Assembly: GCF_021283305.1 (NCBI RefSeq) | Contig: NZ_JAJSOK010000006.1 | Coordinates: forward strand, 1 to 64,000 | Reading direction: 5' to 3' | Length of the DNA stretch: 64,000 nt | Origin: Pseudonocardia kujensis | GTDB lineage: Bacteria; Actinomycetota; Actinomycetes; Mycobacteriales; Pseudonocardiaceae | Part shown: positions 20,264-32,059 of the stretch, one piece after another | Layout: the number at the start of each line of letters is the position of its first letter | How positions within the stretch are numbered: the stretch's first letter is position 1 | The notes under the pieces: generated by a model | Database searches by the model: none | What the model saw: only the letters and a program-made list of their open reading frames with translations | Told to the model about the DNA's origin: nothing | Translations under genes and position numbers: made by a program

Positions 20264-20827
20264 TCAGTTCTCCTTGAAGGGGAAGCCGAGCTGGCGCAGG
20301 AGCGCCCGGCCTTCCTCGTCCGTGGTCGCGGTGGTCACGACGGTGATGTCCATGCCACGCGGCCGGTCGATCGAGTCCGGGTCGATCTCGTGGAACATGG
20401 ACTGCTCCGTGAGACCGAACGTGTAGTTGCCCCGCCCGTCGAACTGGTTCGGCGAGAGGCCGCGGAAGTCGCGGATACGCGGCAGCGCGATCGTCAGCAG
20501 CCGGTCCAGGAACTCCCACATCCGGTCGTTGCGCAGGGTGACCTTCGCGCCGATCGGCATGCCCTCGCGCAGCTTGAACTGCGCGATGGACTTGGTGGCC
20601 CGGCGGACCTGCGGCTTCTGGCCGGTGATGGTGGCCAGGTCGCGGACCGCGCCGTCGATCAGCTTCGAGTCACGGGCGGCGTCGCCGACGCCCATGTTCA
20701 CGACGACCTTCACGACGCCGGGGATCTGCATGACGTTGCCGTAGGAGAACTGCTTCTGCAGCTCGCCCTTGATCTCGTCGACGTAGCGCTGCTTGAGGCG
20801 CGGGTTGGCCTTCTCCGCGGTGGTCAT
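20264..20827 (-). CDS. rplE: Ribosomal protein L5
   Basis: The 187-residue protein includes the L5 signature [20 protein letters not shown] and [14 protein letters not shown]. It binds 5S rRNA and contacts the P-site tRNA. Its ATG overlaps the rplX stop by one base. Confidence 0.98.
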   Translation of the reverse strand: MTTAEKANPRLKQRYVDEIKGELQKQFSYGNVMQIPGVVKVVVNMGVGDAARDSKLIDGAVRDLATITGQKPQVRRATKSIAQFKLREGMPIGAKVTLRNDRMWEFLDRLLTIALPRIRDFRGLSPNQFDGRGNYTFGLTEQSMFHEIDPDSIDRPRGMDITVVTTATTDEEGRALLRQLGFPFKEN

Positions 20828-21156
20828 CAGATCTCCTTCCCGGACTTGCGGGAGATCCGGACCCGACGGGCCTTGCCGCCGTCCTCGGCCTCGACCAGCT
20901 TCTTGCCGACGCGGGTCGGCTTGCCGTCGGAGTCGACGACCATCACGTTCGAGACGTGGATGGGCGCCTCCTGGGTGACGATCCCGCCGGACTGCGCGCC
21001 CCGCTGGTTCTGGCTCACCCGCGTGTGCTTCTTGATGCGGTTCACGCCCTCGACGAGGACCCGGTCACGCTCCGGGTAGGCCTGGATGACCTTGCCCTTC
21101 GCGCCCTTGTCCTTGCCGGCGATGACGAGAACCGTGTCGCCCTTCTTGACCTTCAT
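20827..21156 (-). CDS. rplX: Ribosomal protein L24
   Basis: The 109-residue protein has the KOW motif [20 protein letters not shown] and ends [13 protein letters not shown]24 starts 50S assembly. It lies 3 bp after rplN. Confidence 0.98.
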   Translation of the reverse strand: MKVKKGDTVLVIAGKDKGAKGKVIQAYPERDRVLVEGVNRIKKHTRVSQNQRGAQSGGIVTQEAPIHVSNVMVVDSDGKPTRVGKKLVEAEDGGKARRVRISRKSGKEI

Positions 21157-21159
21157 GTC

Positions 21160-21528
21160 CTACAGCACCTCCGGAGCGAGGGAGATGATCTTCATGAACC
21201 GGCGGTCGCGGAGCTCGCGACCGACCGGGCCGAAGATGCGGGTCCCCCGCGGCTCGCCGTTGTCCTTGATCAGGACGGCGGCGTTCTCGTCGAACCGGAT
21301 GTAGCTGCCGTCCGGGCGGCGCTTCTCCTTGACCGTGCGCACGACGACCGCCTTGACGACGTCACCGCGCTTCACGCCGGCCGCGGGGATGGCCTCCTTG
21401 ACGGTGGCGACGATGGTGTCGCCGATCCCCGCGTAGCGCCGCGCCGAACCGCCCAGCACCCGGATGCACAGGATCTCCTTGGCACCGGTGTTGTCGGCGA
21501 CGCGCAGCCGCGACTCCTGCTGGATCAC
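21160..21528 (-). CDS. rplN: Ribosomal protein L14
   Basis: The 122-residue protein starts with GTG and reads [20 protein letters not shown], the universal L14 N-terminus. The frame is open for 11 more codons upstream, but these lie in rpsQ and lack similarity. The start overlaps the rpsQ stop. Confidence 0.97.
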   Translation of the reverse strand: MIQQESRLRVADNTGAKEILCIRVLGGSARRYAGIGDTIVATVKEAIPAAGVKRGDVVKAVVVRTVKEKRRPDGSYIRFDENAAVLIKDNGEPRGTRIFGPVGRELRDRRFMKIISLAPEVL

Positions 21529-21797
21529 TTCGCCTTCTCCAGGATCTCGACCAGCCGCCACCGCTTGGTGGCGGACAGCGGCCGGGTCTCCATCAGCCGG
21601 ACGCGGTCGCCGACGCCGGCCGTGTTGGCCTCGTCGTGCGCCTTGACCTTGCTGGTCCGCCGGATGACCTTGCCGTACAGCGGGTGCTTCACGCGGTCCT
21701 CGAGGGTGACCACGATCGTCTTGTCCATCTTGTCGGACACGACCAGGCCCTCACGGACCTTCCGCTCCCCGCGCGTGCTCTGCGTGCTCTCGCTCAT
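21525..21797 (-). CDS. rpsQ: Ribosomal protein S17
   Basis: The 90-residue protein contains [20 protein letters not shown] and [14 protein letters not shown], the full S17 OB fold, with a short N-terminal extension. It overlaps rpmC and rplN by 4 bp each. Confidence 0.98.
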   Translation of the reverse strand: MSESTQSTRGERKVREGLVVSDKMDKTIVVTLEDRVKHPLYGKVIRRTSKVKAHDEANTAGVGDRVRLMETRPLSATKRWRLVEILEKAK

Positions 21798-22030
21798 GCC
21801 GCGCCCTCGTTGTCGCTCGGGGCGGCCGAGAGGCCCAGCTCGCGCTCGCGCATGACCGTGTAGATCCGCGCGATGTCGTGCCGGACGGTACGCAGCCGCC
21901 GGTTGTTGTCCAGCTGCCCGGTCGCCATCTGGAAGCGGAGGTTGAACAGCTCCTCCTTGGCCTCCTTGACCCGCAGCACGAGCTCCTCGTCGGTCAGCTC
22001 ACGCAGCTCGGCAGCAGTGGTGGCCGCCAT
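21794..22030 (-). CDS. rpmC: Ribosomal protein L29
   Basis: The 78-residue protein has [20 protein letters not shown] and the core [21 protein letters not shown]29 lies beside the peptide exit and helps bind trigger factor and SRP. It overlaps rplP by one base. Confidence 0.98.
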   Translation of the reverse strand: MAATTAAELRELTDEELVLRVKEAKEELFNLRFQMATGQLDNNRRLRTVRHDIARIYTVMRERELGLSAAPSDNEGAA

Positions 22031-22449
22031 CAGATGTCACCACCCTCACGGGTCACGATCCGGCACTTCATGGGCAGCTTGTGGATGGCGCGGCGCAGGG
22101 CCTCCCGCGCGAGAGCCTCGTTCGGGTAGCTCATCTCGAAGAGCACCCGGCCGGGCTTCACGTTCGTCACCCACTTCTCGGGGGAGCCCTTGCCGGAACC
22201 CATGCGGGTCTCGGCGGGCTTCTTGGTCAGCGGACGGTCCGGGAAGACGTTGATCCAGACCTTGCCACCACGCTTGATGTGCCGGTTGATCGCGATACGC
22301 GCCGACTCGATCTGGCGGTTGGTGACGTAGGCGGGCTCCAGCGCCTGGATCCCGAACTCGCCGAACGTGACCCGGGTGCCACCGGTCGACATCCCCGTCC
22401 GGTGCGGACGGTGCTGCTTGCGGTGCTTCACCTTGCGGGGGATCAGCAT
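22030..22449 (-). CDS. rplP: Ribosomal protein L16
   Basis: The 139-residue protein begins [19 protein letters not shown] and has the signature [14 protein letters not shown]16 contacts the A-site tRNA. It lies 3 bp after rpsC. Confidence 0.98.
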   Translation of the reverse strand: MLIPRKVKHRKQHRPHRTGMSTGGTRVTFGEFGIQALEPAYVTNRQIESARIAINRHIKRGGKVWINVFPDRPLTKKPAETRMGSGKGSPEKWVTNVKPGRVLFEMSYPNEALAREALRRAIHKLPMKCRIVTREGGDI

Positions 22450-22452
22450 GAC

Positions 22453-23277
22453 TCAGTTCTCCCCGTTGCTGCTCGGCGCCGGCGCCTCGGCGGTCGCGGT
22501 GGCCGTGCCACCCGACTGCTCGGCGGCGGCACGCCCGGCGTCGGTGCTGGTCGCGGTCGTGCCCGAGGCACCGGAACGACGGCGGGCCGGACGCTCGCGG
22601 CGCGGGCCGCGGCCCGGCGCCTCGGCGGCGGGGGCGTTCTCCCGGCGGCCGCCGACGACGTCGCCCTTGTAGATCCAGACCTTCACGCCGATGCGGCCGA
22701 AGGTCGTCCGGGCCTCGAACAGGCCGTAGTCGATGTCCGCGCGCAGCGTGTGCAGCGGGACGCGACCCTCGCGGTAGAACTCCGAGCGCGACATCTCCGC
22801 GCCGCCGAGGCGGCCGGAGCACTGCACCCGGATGCCCTTCACCTGCGGCGAGCGCATGGCCGACTGGATGGCCTTGCGCATCGCGCGGCGGAAGGCCACG
22901 CGGTTGGACAGCTGCTCGGCGACGCCCTGCGCCACGAGCTGCGCGTCCGACTCGGAGTTCTTGACCTCGAGGATGTTGAGCTGGACCTGCTTCTTGGTCA
23001 GCTTCTCGAGGTTGCCGCGGATGCGGTCCGCCTCGGCGCCACGGCGGCCGATCACGATGCCCGGACGGGCGGTGTGGATGTCCACCCGCACGCGGTCCCG
23101 GGTCCGCTCGATCTCGACCTTGGAGATGCCGGCCCGCTCCATGCCCTTCGAGAGCATGCGGCGGATCTCGACATCCTCCTTCACGTACTCCGCGTACTGC
23201 TTGTCGGCGTACCAGCGCGACTTCCAGTCCGTGGTGATGCCCAGGCGGAAGCCGTGCGGGTTGATCTTCTGCCCCAT
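22453..23277 (-). CDS. rpsC: Ribosomal protein S3
   Basis: The 274-residue protein has the KH domain ([17 protein letters not shown]) and C-terminal domain ([20 protein letters not shown]). About 60 extra residues follow, rich in Ala, Arg and Ser, ending SSNGEN; this low-complexity tail is longer than in E. coli. The ATG at 23277 ([13 protein letters not shown]) overlaps the rplV stop; the open frame upstream is inside rplV. Confidence 0.97.
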   Translation of the reverse strand: MGQKINPHGFRLGITTDWKSRWYADKQYAEYVKEDVEIRRMLSKGMERAGISKVEIERTRDRVRVDIHTARPGIVIGRRGAEADRIRGNLEKLTKKQVQLNILEVKNSESDAQLVAQGVAEQLSNRVAFRRAMRKAIQSAMRSPQVKGIRVQCSGRLGGAEMSRSEFYREGRVPLHTLRADIDYGLFEARTTFGRIGVKVWIYKGDVVGGRRENAPAAEAPGRGPRRERPARRRSGASGTTATSTDAGRAAAEQSGGTATATAEAPAPSSNGEN

Positions 23278-23693
23278 CAGCGGGCCCTCCCCTTCGCACC
23301 ACGACGGCCGGCCTTCGCGGGCGCGGACTCGACCTCGATGGTGATGTGGCTCGTCCGCTTGCGGATCCGGTATGCGCGGCCCTGGGCCCGCGGCCGGATG
23401 CGCTTGAGCGTCGGCCCCTCGTCGACCATGGCGACGGCGACCACGAGGGTCTCCGGGTCCATGTCGAAGTTGTTCTCGGCGTTGGCCGCGGCGCTCGCCA
23501 CGACCTTCGCCACCGGCTCGGCGGCGGCCTGCGGCGAGTACCGCAGGATCGCCAGGGCCTCGTTCACCGGCAGGCCGCGGACCAGGTCCACGACACGACG
23601 GCACTTGGTCGGCGACATGCGCACGAACCGGGCCTTCGCCAGCGCTCGAGCGGGCTCGAGCGCGGCGTCGGCGGTGCTGGCTGCGTCAGCCAT
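23277..23693 (-). CDS. rplV: Ribosomal protein L22
   Basis: The 138-residue protein has [20 protein letters not shown] and the hairpin region [19 protein letters not shown], which lines the exit tunnel. Short Ala-rich N-terminal and basic C-terminal extensions are present. It lies 37 bp after rpsS. Confidence 0.98.
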   Translation of the reverse strand: MADAASTADAALEPARALAKARFVRMSPTKCRRVVDLVRGLPVNEALAILRYSPQAAAEPVAKVVASAAANAENNFDMDPETLVVAVAMVDEGPTLKRIRPRAQGRAYRIRKRTSHITIEVESAPAKAGRRGAKGRAR

Positions 23694-23730
23694 CTACTCC
23701 CACCTCTCCTTTGTCGCTACTCGGTCCGCC

Positions 23731-24012
23731 TCAGCGCCTGCGCGCCTTGCGGTCGTCCTTGATGTGGCCACGGAACGTGCGGGTGGGAGCGAACTCCCCC
23801 AGCTTGTGGCCGACCATCGAGTCGGACACGAAGACCGGCACGTGCTTGCGGCCGTCGTGCACCGCGATCGTGTGGCCGATCATGTCCGGGATGATGGTGG
23901 ACCGTCGGCTCCACGTGCGGATGACGGTCTTCTTGCCGGACTCGTTGAGGGCGTCCACCTTCTTGAGCAGGTGGTCGTCCACGAAGGGGCCCTTCTTCAG
24001 GCTGCGCGGCAT
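23731..24012 (-). CDS. rpsS: Ribosomal protein S19
   Basis: The 93-residue protein begins [19 protein letters not shown] and ends [14 protein letters not shown] with a basic tail, the classical S19 sequence. It lies 15 bp after rplB. Confidence 0.98.
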   Translation of the reverse strand: MPRSLKKGPFVDDHLLKKVDALNESGKKTVIRTWSRRSTIIPDMIGHTIAVHDGRKHVPVFVSDSMVGHKLGEFAPTRTFRGHIKDDRKARRR

Positions 24013-24027
24013 CTCTTACCTCCCTGC

Positions 24028-24861
24028 TCAGCGCTTCTTGCCGGTACGGCGCCGGCGGACGATCAACTTGTCGGACGGCTTGGTGCGGCGGGTGCGGCCC
24101 TCGGGCTTGCCCGCGGGGTTGACCGGGTGGCGGCCACCCGAGGTCTTGCCCTCACCACCACCGTGCGGGTGGTCGACCGGGTTCATGGCGACACCACGGA
24201 CGGTCGGGCGCTTGCCCTTCCACCGCATACGGCCGGCCTTGCCCCAGTTGATGTTGGAGTGCTCGGCGTTGCCCACCTCGCCGACGGTGGCGCGGCAGCG
24301 CACGTCGACGTTGCGGATCTCGCCGGACGGCATGCGCAGCTGCGCGTACGGACCGTCCTTCGCCACCAGCTGCACGCTCGAGCCGGCCGAGCGCGCGATC
24401 TTCGCGCCGCCGCCGGGGCGGAGCTCGATCGCGTGCACCACGGTGCCGGTCGGGATGTTGCGCAGCGGCAGGTTGTTGCCGACCTTGATGTCGGCCTTCG
24501 GGCCGGCCTCGACCTTGTCGCCCTGCTTGAGCCGTGCCGGCGCGAGGATGTAGCGCTTCTCGCCGTCGGCGTAGTGCAGCAGCGCGATGCGGGACGTCCG
24601 GTTGGGGTCGTACTCGATGTGCGCGACCTTGGCCGGGATGCCGTCCTTGTCGTTCCGCCGGAAGTCGATCAGGCGGTACGCACGCTTGTGGCCGCCGCCC
24701 TGGTGGCGGGTGGTGATCTTGCCGTGCGCGTTCCGGCCGCCCTTGCTGTGCAATGGACGGATCAGCGACTTCTCCGGCGTGGACCGGGTGATCTCCGCGA
24801 AGTCGGAGACGCTGGAACCGCGGCGGCCGGGAGTCGTCGGCTTGTACTTACGGATACCCAT
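24028..24861 (-). CDS. rplB: Ribosomal protein L2
   Basis: The 277-residue protein begins [18 protein letters not shown] and contains the peptidyl-transferase-centre signature [18 protein letters not shown]. It contacts 23S rRNA at the catalytic centre. It lies 16 bp after rplW. Confidence 0.98.
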   Translation of the reverse strand: MGIRKYKPTTPGRRGSSVSDFAEITRSTPEKSLIRPLHSKGGRNAHGKITTRHQGGGHKRAYRLIDFRRNDKDGIPAKVAHIEYDPNRTSRIALLHYADGEKRYILAPARLKQGDKVEAGPKADIKVGNNLPLRNIPTGTVVHAIELRPGGGAKIARSAGSSVQLVAKDGPYAQLRMPSGEIRNVDVRCRATVGEVGNAEHSNINWGKAGRMRWKGKRPTVRGVAMNPVDHPHGGGEGKTSGGRHPVNPAGKPEGRTRRTKPSDKLIVRRRRTGKKR

Positions 24862-24877
24862 GGGTCAGCTCGCTCCC

Positions 24878-25177
24878 TCAGCTCGCCCGGGCACCGAAGA
24901 CGTCGATGTCCTTGCTCTCGGCCGAGAGCGTGACGATCGCGCGCTTGGTGTCCTTGCGCTTGCCGTAGCCGGTGCGGGAGCGCTTGCGCTTCCCGGGGCG
25001 GTTCAGCGTGTTGACGCTGGTCACCTTGACCCCGAACACCTGCTCCACGGCGATCTTGATCTGGGTCTTGTTCGCGTCGGGGTGGACCAGGAAGGTGTAC
25101 TGCTTCTCGTCGAGCAGCGAGTAGCTCTTCTCGGACACCACCGGCGCGAGCAGGATGTCGCGCGGGTCGGGGATCAC
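24878..25177 (-). CDS. rplW: Ribosomal protein L23
   Basis: The 99-residue protein starts with GTG as [19 protein letters not shown] and includes [20 protein letters not shown]. The GTG at 25177 overlaps the rplD stop by 4 bp. The long open frame upstream is an out-of-frame shadow of rplD and is not part of the gene. L23 is the docking site for trigger factor and SRP. Confidence 0.97.
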   Translation of the reverse strand: MIPDPRDILLAPVVSEKSYSLLDEKQYTFLVHPDANKTQIKIAVEQVFGVKVTSVNTLNRPGKRKRSRTGYGKRKDTKRAIVTLSAESKDIDVFGARAS

Positions 25178-25839
25178 TTCGCAGCCTCCTCGGCACGCTT
25201 CGTCTTGACGGCGATGGGGCCGGCGAGGAACGCGTCGAGCGAGGCCTGCGTGAACACGACCGCGTCGTTGACCAGCACGTCGTAGGTGTTCAGCTGGTCG
25301 GGCGCGATGAGGTGCACCTGCGGCAGGTTGCGCAGGCTCAGCAGGTTCACCGTGTCGTCCCGGTCGACCACCGCGAGCACGCGGGTGTCGGCGCCGGCGA
25401 CGGCCTCGATGGCCTGGCGGGCGGACTTCGTCGAGGGGGTGTCCCCGTCGACGAGCCCGGAGACGACGTGGACGAGGCCGGCGCGGGCCCGGTCCGACAG
25501 CGCGCCGCGCAGGGCGGCGGCCTTCATCTTCTTCGGGGTCCGCTGGCTGTAGTCGCGCGGCGTCGGGCCGTGGACCGTGCCACCGCCGGCGAACTGCGGC
25601 GCGCGGGTCGAGCCCTGGCGGGCGCGGCCGGTGCCCTTCTGGCGGTACGGCTTCTTGCCGCCACCACGGACCTCGCCGCGGGTCTTCGTGTCGTGCGTGC
25701 CCTGGCGGGCCGCGGCCTGCTGGGCCACGACGACCTGGTGCATCAGCGGCACGTTCGCGGTCACGTCGAAGACGTGGGCCGGGAGCTCGACGCTGCCGGC
25801 CTTGGTGCCCGCGGCGTCCTTGACGTCGACGGTGCTCAC
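25174..25839 (-). CDS. rplD: Ribosomal protein L4
   Basis: The 221-residue protein has the extended tunnel loop [21 protein letters not shown] and [21 protein letters not shown]. In E. coli L4 represses the S10 operon; no such leader was established here. It overlaps rplC and rplW by 4 bp each. Confidence 0.98.
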   Translation of the reverse strand: MSTVDVKDAAGTKAGSVELPAHVFDVTANVPLMHQVVVAQQAAARQGTHDTKTRGEVRGGGKKPYRQKGTGRARQGSTRAPQFAGGGTVHGPTPRDYSQRTPKKMKAAALRGALSDRARAGLVHVVSGLVDGDTPSTKSARQAIEAVAGADTRVLAVVDRDDTVNLLSLRNLPQVHLIAPDQLNTYDVLVNDAVVFTQASLDAFLAGPIAVKTKRAEEAAK

Positions 25840-26489
25840 TTCGCACCACCCTTCGCGGCGCTCTTCACCACGACGAGGCCGCCGCGGGGCCCGGGGACGG
25901 CGCCCTTGATCAGCAGCAGGCCGCGCTCGGCGTCGACGCGGTGGATCTTCAGGTTCTGCGTGGTCTGACGGGCGACGCCCATGCGGCCGGCCATGCGCAG
26001 GCCCTTGAACACGCGGCCCGGGGTGGCGCAGCCACCGATGGAGCCCGGGGAGCGGTGCTTGCGCTGGGTACCGTGCGAGGCGCCCAGACCGGCGAAGCCG
26101 TGCCGCTTCATGACACCCGCGGTGCCCTTGCCCTTGGTCGTGCCGACCACGTCGACGATCGAGCCGGTCTCGAAGGCCTCGGCGGTGATCTCCTGGCCGA
26201 GCTCGTACGTCGCGGCGTCCGTGGTGCGCAGCTCGACGGAGTAGCGGCGAGGGGTCACGCCGGCCTTGGCGAAGTGCCCGGTCTCGGGCTTGTTGACCTT
26301 GCGCGGGTCGATGGCACCGAAGGCGAGCTGGACCGCCTCGTACCCGTCCTTCTCCTGCGAGCGGATCTGGGTCACGACGTTCGGCCCGGCCTGGACCACG
26401 GTGACCGGAACCACGCGGTTGTTCTCGTCGAATACCTGGGTCATCCCGAGCTTGCGCCCCAGGATCCCGGTGATCTGCCTGTCGCTCAT
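25836..26489 (-). CDS. rplC: Ribosomal protein L3
   Basis: The 217-residue protein contains [20 protein letters not shown] and the signature [19 protein letters not shown], which reaches the peptidyl transferase centre. It lies 7 bp after rpsJ. Confidence 0.98.
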   Translation of the reverse strand: MSDRQITGILGRKLGMTQVFDENNRVVPVTVVQAGPNVVTQIRSQEKDGYEAVQLAFGAIDPRKVNKPETGHFAKAGVTPRRYSVELRTTDAATYELGQEITAEAFETGSIVDVVGTTKGKGTAGVMKRHGFAGLGASHGTQRKHRSPGSIGGCATPGRVFKGLRMAGRMGVARQTTQNLKIHRVDAERGLLLIKGAVPGPRGGLVVVKSAAKGGAK

Positions 26490-26496
26490 CGGTGCC

Positions 26497-26802
26497 CTAC
26501 TGGATGTTGACGTCGACGCTGGCCGGCAGGTCGATGCGCATGAGCGCGTCGACCGTCTTCGGCGTCGGGTCGAGGATGTCGATCAGCCGCTTGTGCGTGC
26601 GCATCTCGAAGTGCTCGCGCGAGTCCTTGTACTTGTGCGGCGAGCGGATGACGCAGTACACGTTCTTCTCGGTCGGCAGCGGCACAGGACCGACGACACG
26701 AGCACCGGTACGCGTCACCGTCTCCACGATCTTGCGAGCAGACGCGTCGATTGCCTCGTGGTCGTAGGCCTTGAGCCTGATGCGGATCTTCTGTCCCGCC
26801 AT
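26497..26802 (-). CDS. rpsJ: Ribosomal protein S10
   Basis: The 101-residue protein ([40 protein letters not shown]) is the first gene of the S10 operon and also a NusB partner in antitermination. It is separated from tuf by 430 bp, which contain the tuf terminator and presumably the S10 promoter. Confidence 0.98.
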   Translation of the reverse strand: MAGQKIRIRLKAYDHEAIDASARKIVETVTRTGARVVGPVPLPTEKNVYCVIRSPHKYKDSREHFEMRTHKRLIDILDPTPKTVDALMRIDLPASVDVNIQ

Positions 26803-27190
26803 GGTCGTGGGTCGTCCTCTTCTTCCTGCCGCTGCTTCACGGTGTCTCCGGGTGTCCCACCCCGAGGGGAGCCCCGACCAGTACTACGTCGCACCACCGG
26901 CACCGACGCGCGCGAGTCTCGGCCGACTCGGGCATCCGATGCGGACCGGGCGTCCGCGCTCTGTTCAGGTCTCACCCTCTGGGCTCCGGTCCACGAGGTC
27001 GGGCGTGTCGCCCTACTGCTCGCATACCGGTCCCCGGGTCACCGCTTCCCCCAGGGGGGGTCGCTTCAATCCGGGGTCGGCGCCTCGGACGACTCACGGA
27101 GTATCGGAGAGATCCGACTTCCGTGCGCCCGCCCTTCGCGCGCAACCCGTCAAGGATGCCACACCGCAAAGTGGGCCCCTCAACCGGGGT
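26803..27190. other. Intergenic region upstream of rpsJ
   Basis: These 388 bp hold no gene. They should contain the S10 operon promoter and leader, reading leftwards. Minus-strand TTGACG (about 27148-27153) and TAGTAC (about 26880-26887) are isolated candidates but no pair with proper spacing was found. A short G-run palindrome (CCCCCAGGGGGG, near 27048) is also present. Confidence 0.4.
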
Positions 27191-27223
27191 GCGGCCCGTG
27201 CCCCACGAGGGGACACGGGCCGC
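27191..27223 (-). terminator. Hairpin terminator of tuf
   Basis: A 10-bp perfect stem (GCGGCCCGTG with CACGGGCCGC) continues into CCCC/GGGG with one bulged A and an ACGA loop. It begins 10 bp after the tuf stop codon. There is no long U-tract, as is common in actinobacteria. Confidence 0.8.
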
Positions 27224-27232
27224 GGAACGGTC

Positions 27233-28426
<1,194 letters not shown>

Positions 28427-28506
28427 TGCAGTGTCCTCCTGGACTTGTTCTTGTCTCCGCCGTGCTGACGGCAGGTCTTGGGGGTTCGAGGTGCGGGCCG
28501 CGAACA

Positions 28507-28526
28507 GGCGGGTGACCCTACCCGCC
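28507..28526 (-). other. Hairpin in the fusA-tuf gap
   Basis: A 7-bp perfect stem (GGCGGGT/ACCCGCC, 6-nt loop) lies in the 129-bp gap between fusA and tuf. It may affect read-through or mark a processing site. An additional tuf promoter in this gap is possible but was not located. Confidence 0.35.
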
Positions 28527-28555
28527 CGCGGACCGCGCCTCGCGAGGGGCCCGGA

Positions 28556-30655
28556 CTACTCGCCGGTCGCCTTCGCGATGATCTCCTTCGCCACGTTGGT
28601 CGGGACCTCCGCGTACGAGTCGAAGACCATCGTGTAGTTGGCCCGGCCCTGGGTCCGCGACCGCAGGTCGCCGACGTAGCCGAACATCTCCGAGAGCGGG
28701 ACCAGCGCCTTGACGACGCGGGCGCCCGCCCGCTCCTCCATGGCCTGGATCTGGCCGCGGCGGGAGTTGAGGTCGCCGATCACGTCGCCCATGTAGTCCT
28801 CGGGCGTGGTGACCTCGACCGCCATCATCGGCTCGAGGATGGCGGGCGACGCCTGGCGCGCGGCCTCCTTGAGGGCCATCGAGCCGGCGACCTTGAACGC
28901 CATCTCGGACGAGTCGACCTCGTGGTACTGGCCGTCGAGCAGGGTCAGCTTGATCCCCGTGAGGGGGTAGCCCGCGAGCACGCCGTACTGCATGGCGTCC
29001 TGCGCGCCGGCGTCGACGGACGGGATGTACTCCCGCGGCACGCGACCACCGGTGACCTTGTTCTCGAACTCGTACAGCGCACCGTCGGCCGTGTCGAGCG
29101 GCTCGAGCTTGATGATGACCCGGGCGAACTGCCCCGACCCACCGGTCTGCTTCTTGTGCGTGTACTCGTACTTGTCGACGGTCTTGCGGATCGTCTCCCG
29201 GTAGGCCACCTGGGGCTTACCGATGTTCGCCTCGACCTTGAAGTCGCTCTTCATCCGGTTGACGAGCACCTCGAGGTGGAGCTCGCCCATGCCGGCGATG
29301 ATCGTCTGCCCGGTCTCGTCGTCCAGCGAGACCTGGAAGGTCGGGTCCTCCTCGGCGAGCTTCTGGATCGCCGTGGAGAGCTTCTCCTGGTCCGCCTTGG
29401 TCTTCGGCTCGACCGCGACCTGGATGACCGGGTCCGGGAACGTCATCGACTCGAGCACGATCGGCGCCTGCGGGTCGCTGAGCGTGTCGCCGGTGGTCGT
29501 GTCCTTGAGGCCGATGACCGCGTAGATGTGGCCGGCCAGGGCCTCGTCGACCGGGTTCTCCTTGTTGGCGTGCATCTGGAAGAGCTTCCCGATGCGCTCC
29601 TTGCGGTCCTTGGTCGAGTTGATGACCTGGGAGCCCGCGGCGACCCGGCCCGAGTACACCCGGACGTAGGTCAGCTTGCCGAAGAACGGGTGCGCGGCGA
29701 TCTTGAAGGCGAGCGCCGAGAAGGGCTCCTCCTTCGAGGGCTTGCGGCTGGCGGGGGTCTCCCCGTCCGGCAGCGTGCCCTCGACCGGCGGCACGTCGTA
29801 CGGCGACGGCAGGTAGTCGATCACCGCGTCGAGCATGGGCTGGACGCCCTTGTTCTTGAACGCGGAGCCGCACAGCACCGGGTAGGCGGAGCGGTCCTTC
29901 ACGATCTGCCGGACGCCGGCCTTGATCTGCTCGACGGTGAGCTCCTCGCCGCCGAGGTAGAGCTCCATGAGCTCGTCGTCGGTCTCGGCGACCGCCTCGA
30001 GGAGGGCGGTGCGGTACTCCTCCGCCTTCTCGACCAGGTCGGCCGGGATCTCCTCGACGGTGTAGTCCTCGCCCTTCTGGACGTCACCGCGCCAGGTCAG
30101 CGCGCGCATCTCGACCAGGTCGACGACGCCGATGAAGTCGCTCTCCGAGCCGATCGGCAGCTGGAGCGGCAGGGGCGTGGCCGCGAGCCGGTCCTTGATG
30201 GTGCCGACGGTGAAGTAGAAGTCCGCGCCCAGCTTGTCCATCTTGTTGACGAAGCAGATGCGGGGGACGTCGTACTTGGTGGCCTGCCGCCAGACCTGCT
30301 CGGACTGCGGCTCGACCCCCTCCTTGCCGTCGAAGACCGCGACCGCGCCGTCGAGCACGCGCAGCGAGCGCTCCACCTCGACGGTGAAGTCGACGTGGCC
30401 GGGCGTGTCGATGATGTTGATCTGGTGGTCTTTCCAGAAGCAGGTCGTCGCGGCGGACGTGATCGTGATGCCGCGCTTCTGCTCCTCCTCCATCCAGTCC
30501 ATCGTGGCGGCGCCGTCGTGGACCTCACCGATCTTGTAGTTGATCCCGGTGTAGTACAGGATCCGCTCGGTGGTGGTGGTCTTGCCGGCGTCGATGTGCG
30601 CCATGATGCCGATGTTGCGGACCTTCGTCAGGTCCGTCAGCACGTCCCGTGCCAC
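28556..30655 (-). CDS. fusA: Elongation factor G
   Basis: The 699-residue GTPase has the P-loop [22 protein letters not shown] and [10 protein letters not shown], followed by domains II-V through [17 protein letters not shown]. It drives translocation and, with RRF, ribosome recycling. It lies 48 bp after rpsG. Confidence 0.99.
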   Translation of the reverse strand: MARDVLTDLTKVRNIGIMAHIDAGKTTTTERILYYTGINYKIGEVHDGAATMDWMEEEQKRGITITSAATTCFWKDHQINIIDTPGHVDFTVEVERSLRVLDGAVAVFDGKEGVEPQSEQVWRQATKYDVPRICFVNKMDKLGADFYFTVGTIKDRLAATPLPLQLPIGSESDFIGVVDLVEMRALTWRGDVQKGEDYTVEEIPADLVEKAEEYRTALLEAVAETDDELMELYLGGEELTVEQIKAGVRQIVKDRSAYPVLCGSAFKNKGVQPMLDAVIDYLPSPYDVPPVEGTLPDGETPASRKPSKEEPFSALAFKIAAHPFFGKLTYVRVYSGRVAAGSQVINSTKDRKERIGKLFQMHANKENPVDEALAGHIYAVIGLKDTTTGDTLSDPQAPIVLESMTFPDPVIQVAVEPKTKADQEKLSTAIQKLAEEDPTFQVSLDDETGQTIIAGMGELHLEVLVNRMKSDFKVEANIGKPQVAYRETIRKTVDKYEYTHKKQTGGSGQFARVIIKLEPLDTADGALYEFENKVTGGRVPREYIPSVDAGAQDAMQYGVLAGYPLTGIKLTLLDGQYHEVDSSEMAFKVAGSMALKEAARQASPAILEPMMAVEVTTPEDYMGDVIGDLNSRRGQIQAMEERAGARVVKALVPLSEMFGYVGDLRSRTQGRANYTMVFDSYAEVPTNVAKEIIAKATGE

Positions 30656-30703
30656 GTTCAGCTCACTTCCCCTGGGAAAAGGTTGGCGCGGACGGTCGGC
30701 CCG

Positions 30704-31174
30704 TCACCAGCGGTAGTGGGCGAAGGCCTTGTTGGACTCCGCCATCTTGTGCATGTCCTCGCGCCGCTTCACGCTGGCGCCGAGGCCGTTGCTCGCGTCG
30801 AGCAGCTCGTTCATGAGGCGCTCGACCATGGTCTTCTCGCGGCGCTGCCCGGCGTAGCTCACCAGCCAGCGCAGGCCGAGGGTGGTCTGCCGGACGGCGC
30901 GGACCTCGACCGGGACCTGGTAGGTCGCGCCACCGACACGGCGGCTGCGGACCTCGAGGGCCGGCTTGACGTTGTCCAGCGCGCGCTTCAGCGTGACGAC
31001 CGGGTCGGTGCCGGTCTTCTCGCGGGTGCCCTCGAGCGCGGCGTACACGATCCGCTCGGCGAGCGAACGCTTGCCGTCCTTCAGCACCTTGTTGATCAAC
31101 TGCGTCACGAGCGGCGAGCTGTAGACCGGGTCGGAGACCAGCGGCCGCTTCGGGGCGGGGCCCTTGCGAGGCAT
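30704..31174 (-). CDS. rpsG: Ribosomal protein S7
   Basis: The 156-residue protein begins [20 protein letters not shown] and contains [20 protein letters not shown]. It starts assembly of the 30S head. Its ATG overlaps the rpsL stop by one base. Confidence 0.98.
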   Translation of the reverse strand: MPRKGPAPKRPLVSDPVYSSPLVTQLINKVLKDGKRSLAERIVYAALEGTREKTGTDPVVTLKRALDNVKPALEVRSRRVGGATYQVPVEVRAVRQTTLGLRWLVSYAGQRREKTMVERLMNELLDASNGLGASVKRREDMHKMAESNKAFAHYRW

Positions 31175-31548
31175 CAGCTCTTCTCCTTCTTGGCGCCGTA
31201 GCGGCTACGGGACTGCTTCCGGTTCTTCACACCCTGGGTGTCCAGCGACCCGCGGATGACCTTGTACCGGACACCCGGCAGGTCCTTCACACGGCCACCG
31301 CGGACGAGCACGATGCTGTGCTCCTGCAGGTTGTGACCCTCGCCGGGGATGTACGCGGTGACCTCGATGCCGCTGCTCAGCTTGACGCGCGCGACCTTCC
31401 GCAGCGCGGAGTTCGGCTTCTTCGGGGTCGTCGTGTAGACGCGCGTGCAGACCCCGCGGCGCTGGGGCGAGCCCTTGAGCGCGGCGGTCTTGGTCTTCGC
31501 GACCTTGTCCTCGCGGCCCTTGCGGACCAACTGCTGGATCGTGGGCAT
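31174..31548 (-). CDS. rpsL: Ribosomal protein S12
   Basis: The 124-residue protein ([19 protein letters not shown]) is a decoding-centre protein. Lys43 ([11 protein letters not shown]) and Lys88 ([15 protein letters not shown]) are the streptomycin-sensitive residues, so no ribosomal resistance allele is visible. It opens the str operon. Confidence 0.98.
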   Translation of the reverse strand: MPTIQQLVRKGREDKVAKTKTAALKGSPQRRGVCTRVYTTTPKKPNSALRKVARVKLSSGIEVTAYIPGEGHNLQEHSIVLVRGGRVKDLPGVRYKVIRGSLDTQGVKNRKQSRSRYGAKKEKS

Positions 31549-31774
31549 GAACCCTCTGCTTCTTCCCTACTCGTGATGCTCAGGTGTCTCGCCCGTGCGG
31601 CTGCCCGGGCGGGCGGTCGTGCGCCGCCCGATCGTGGTCACGGGCCGCTTCCACCCCGGCCCGCCGGACCGCGAGGTCGGGCGTGTCGCGCCCGGCGCGA
31701 CCGCCCCGGAGTCGGGGAACTCCGCGGAGGTGTCCAGGACGGACGAGGGCACGCGTGATCGCGCGCAAGTCCCA

Positions 31775-31804
31775 AGGGTACGCGGCCGGTCTGACGAGGG
31801 TCAA
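31775..31804 (-). promoter_or_regulatory. Strong vegetative promoter of the str operon
   Basis: On the minus strand TTGACC and TACCCT are separated by 18 bp, close to the housekeeping sigma-factor consensus of actinobacteria. The predicted start is near 31768, giving a 5' leader of about 220 nt ahead of rpsL. No other paired boxes this good were seen in the region. Confidence 0.75.
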
Positions 31805-32047
31805 AACGGGTCCGCCCAGGGCAGTGGCGGGGCCTGCGGGCCTTCCGCCGGCCATCTCCGGGCCACTCTCGCGTCGCCTGGGAGGCTGCCCCAGCGGGAC
31901 CCGCGATGCAAGCAGGCTCACCCGCTCGTCGCAGATCGACTCGCGCTCGTCGCACGTCGACGACCTGCGGACGCCCGGTCACCGGCCTGGCCCGCGCGGG
32001 CCGCCGTTGCCCCGGTCGCCCCGCTCCGCGGGCCCGTGACGCGGCCC

Positions 32048-32053
32048 TACGGT
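32048..32053 (+). promoter_or_regulatory. Candidate -10 box for a leaderless esterase-BVMO transcript
   Basis: TACGGT fits TANNNT and ends 6 nt before the ATG at 32060, so the start of transcription would coincide with the start codon. No Shine-Dalgarno sequence is present. Confidence 0.45.
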
Positions 32054-32059
32054 TCGATC

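Larger units (their letters stand above)
31549..32059. other. Divergent intergenic region rpsL / esterase-BVMO gene
   Basis: These 511 bp contain no credible gene. They include the str operon promoter (31775-31804), a leader of about 220 nt before rpsL with a 7-bp hairpin (CGGGCGG/CCGCCCG, 31610-31630), and the -10 candidate of the opposite-strand gene at its right end. Confidence 0.6.

Noticed and set aside
24878-25849. Long version of L23 (323 residues)
   Set aside because: The first 224 residues are an out-of-frame reading of rplD; L23 similarity begins at the GTG at 25177.
28478-31201. Open frame of 907 codons antisense to fusA and rpsG
   Set aside because: It mirrors the codons of EF-G and S7, which are certain genes on the other strand.
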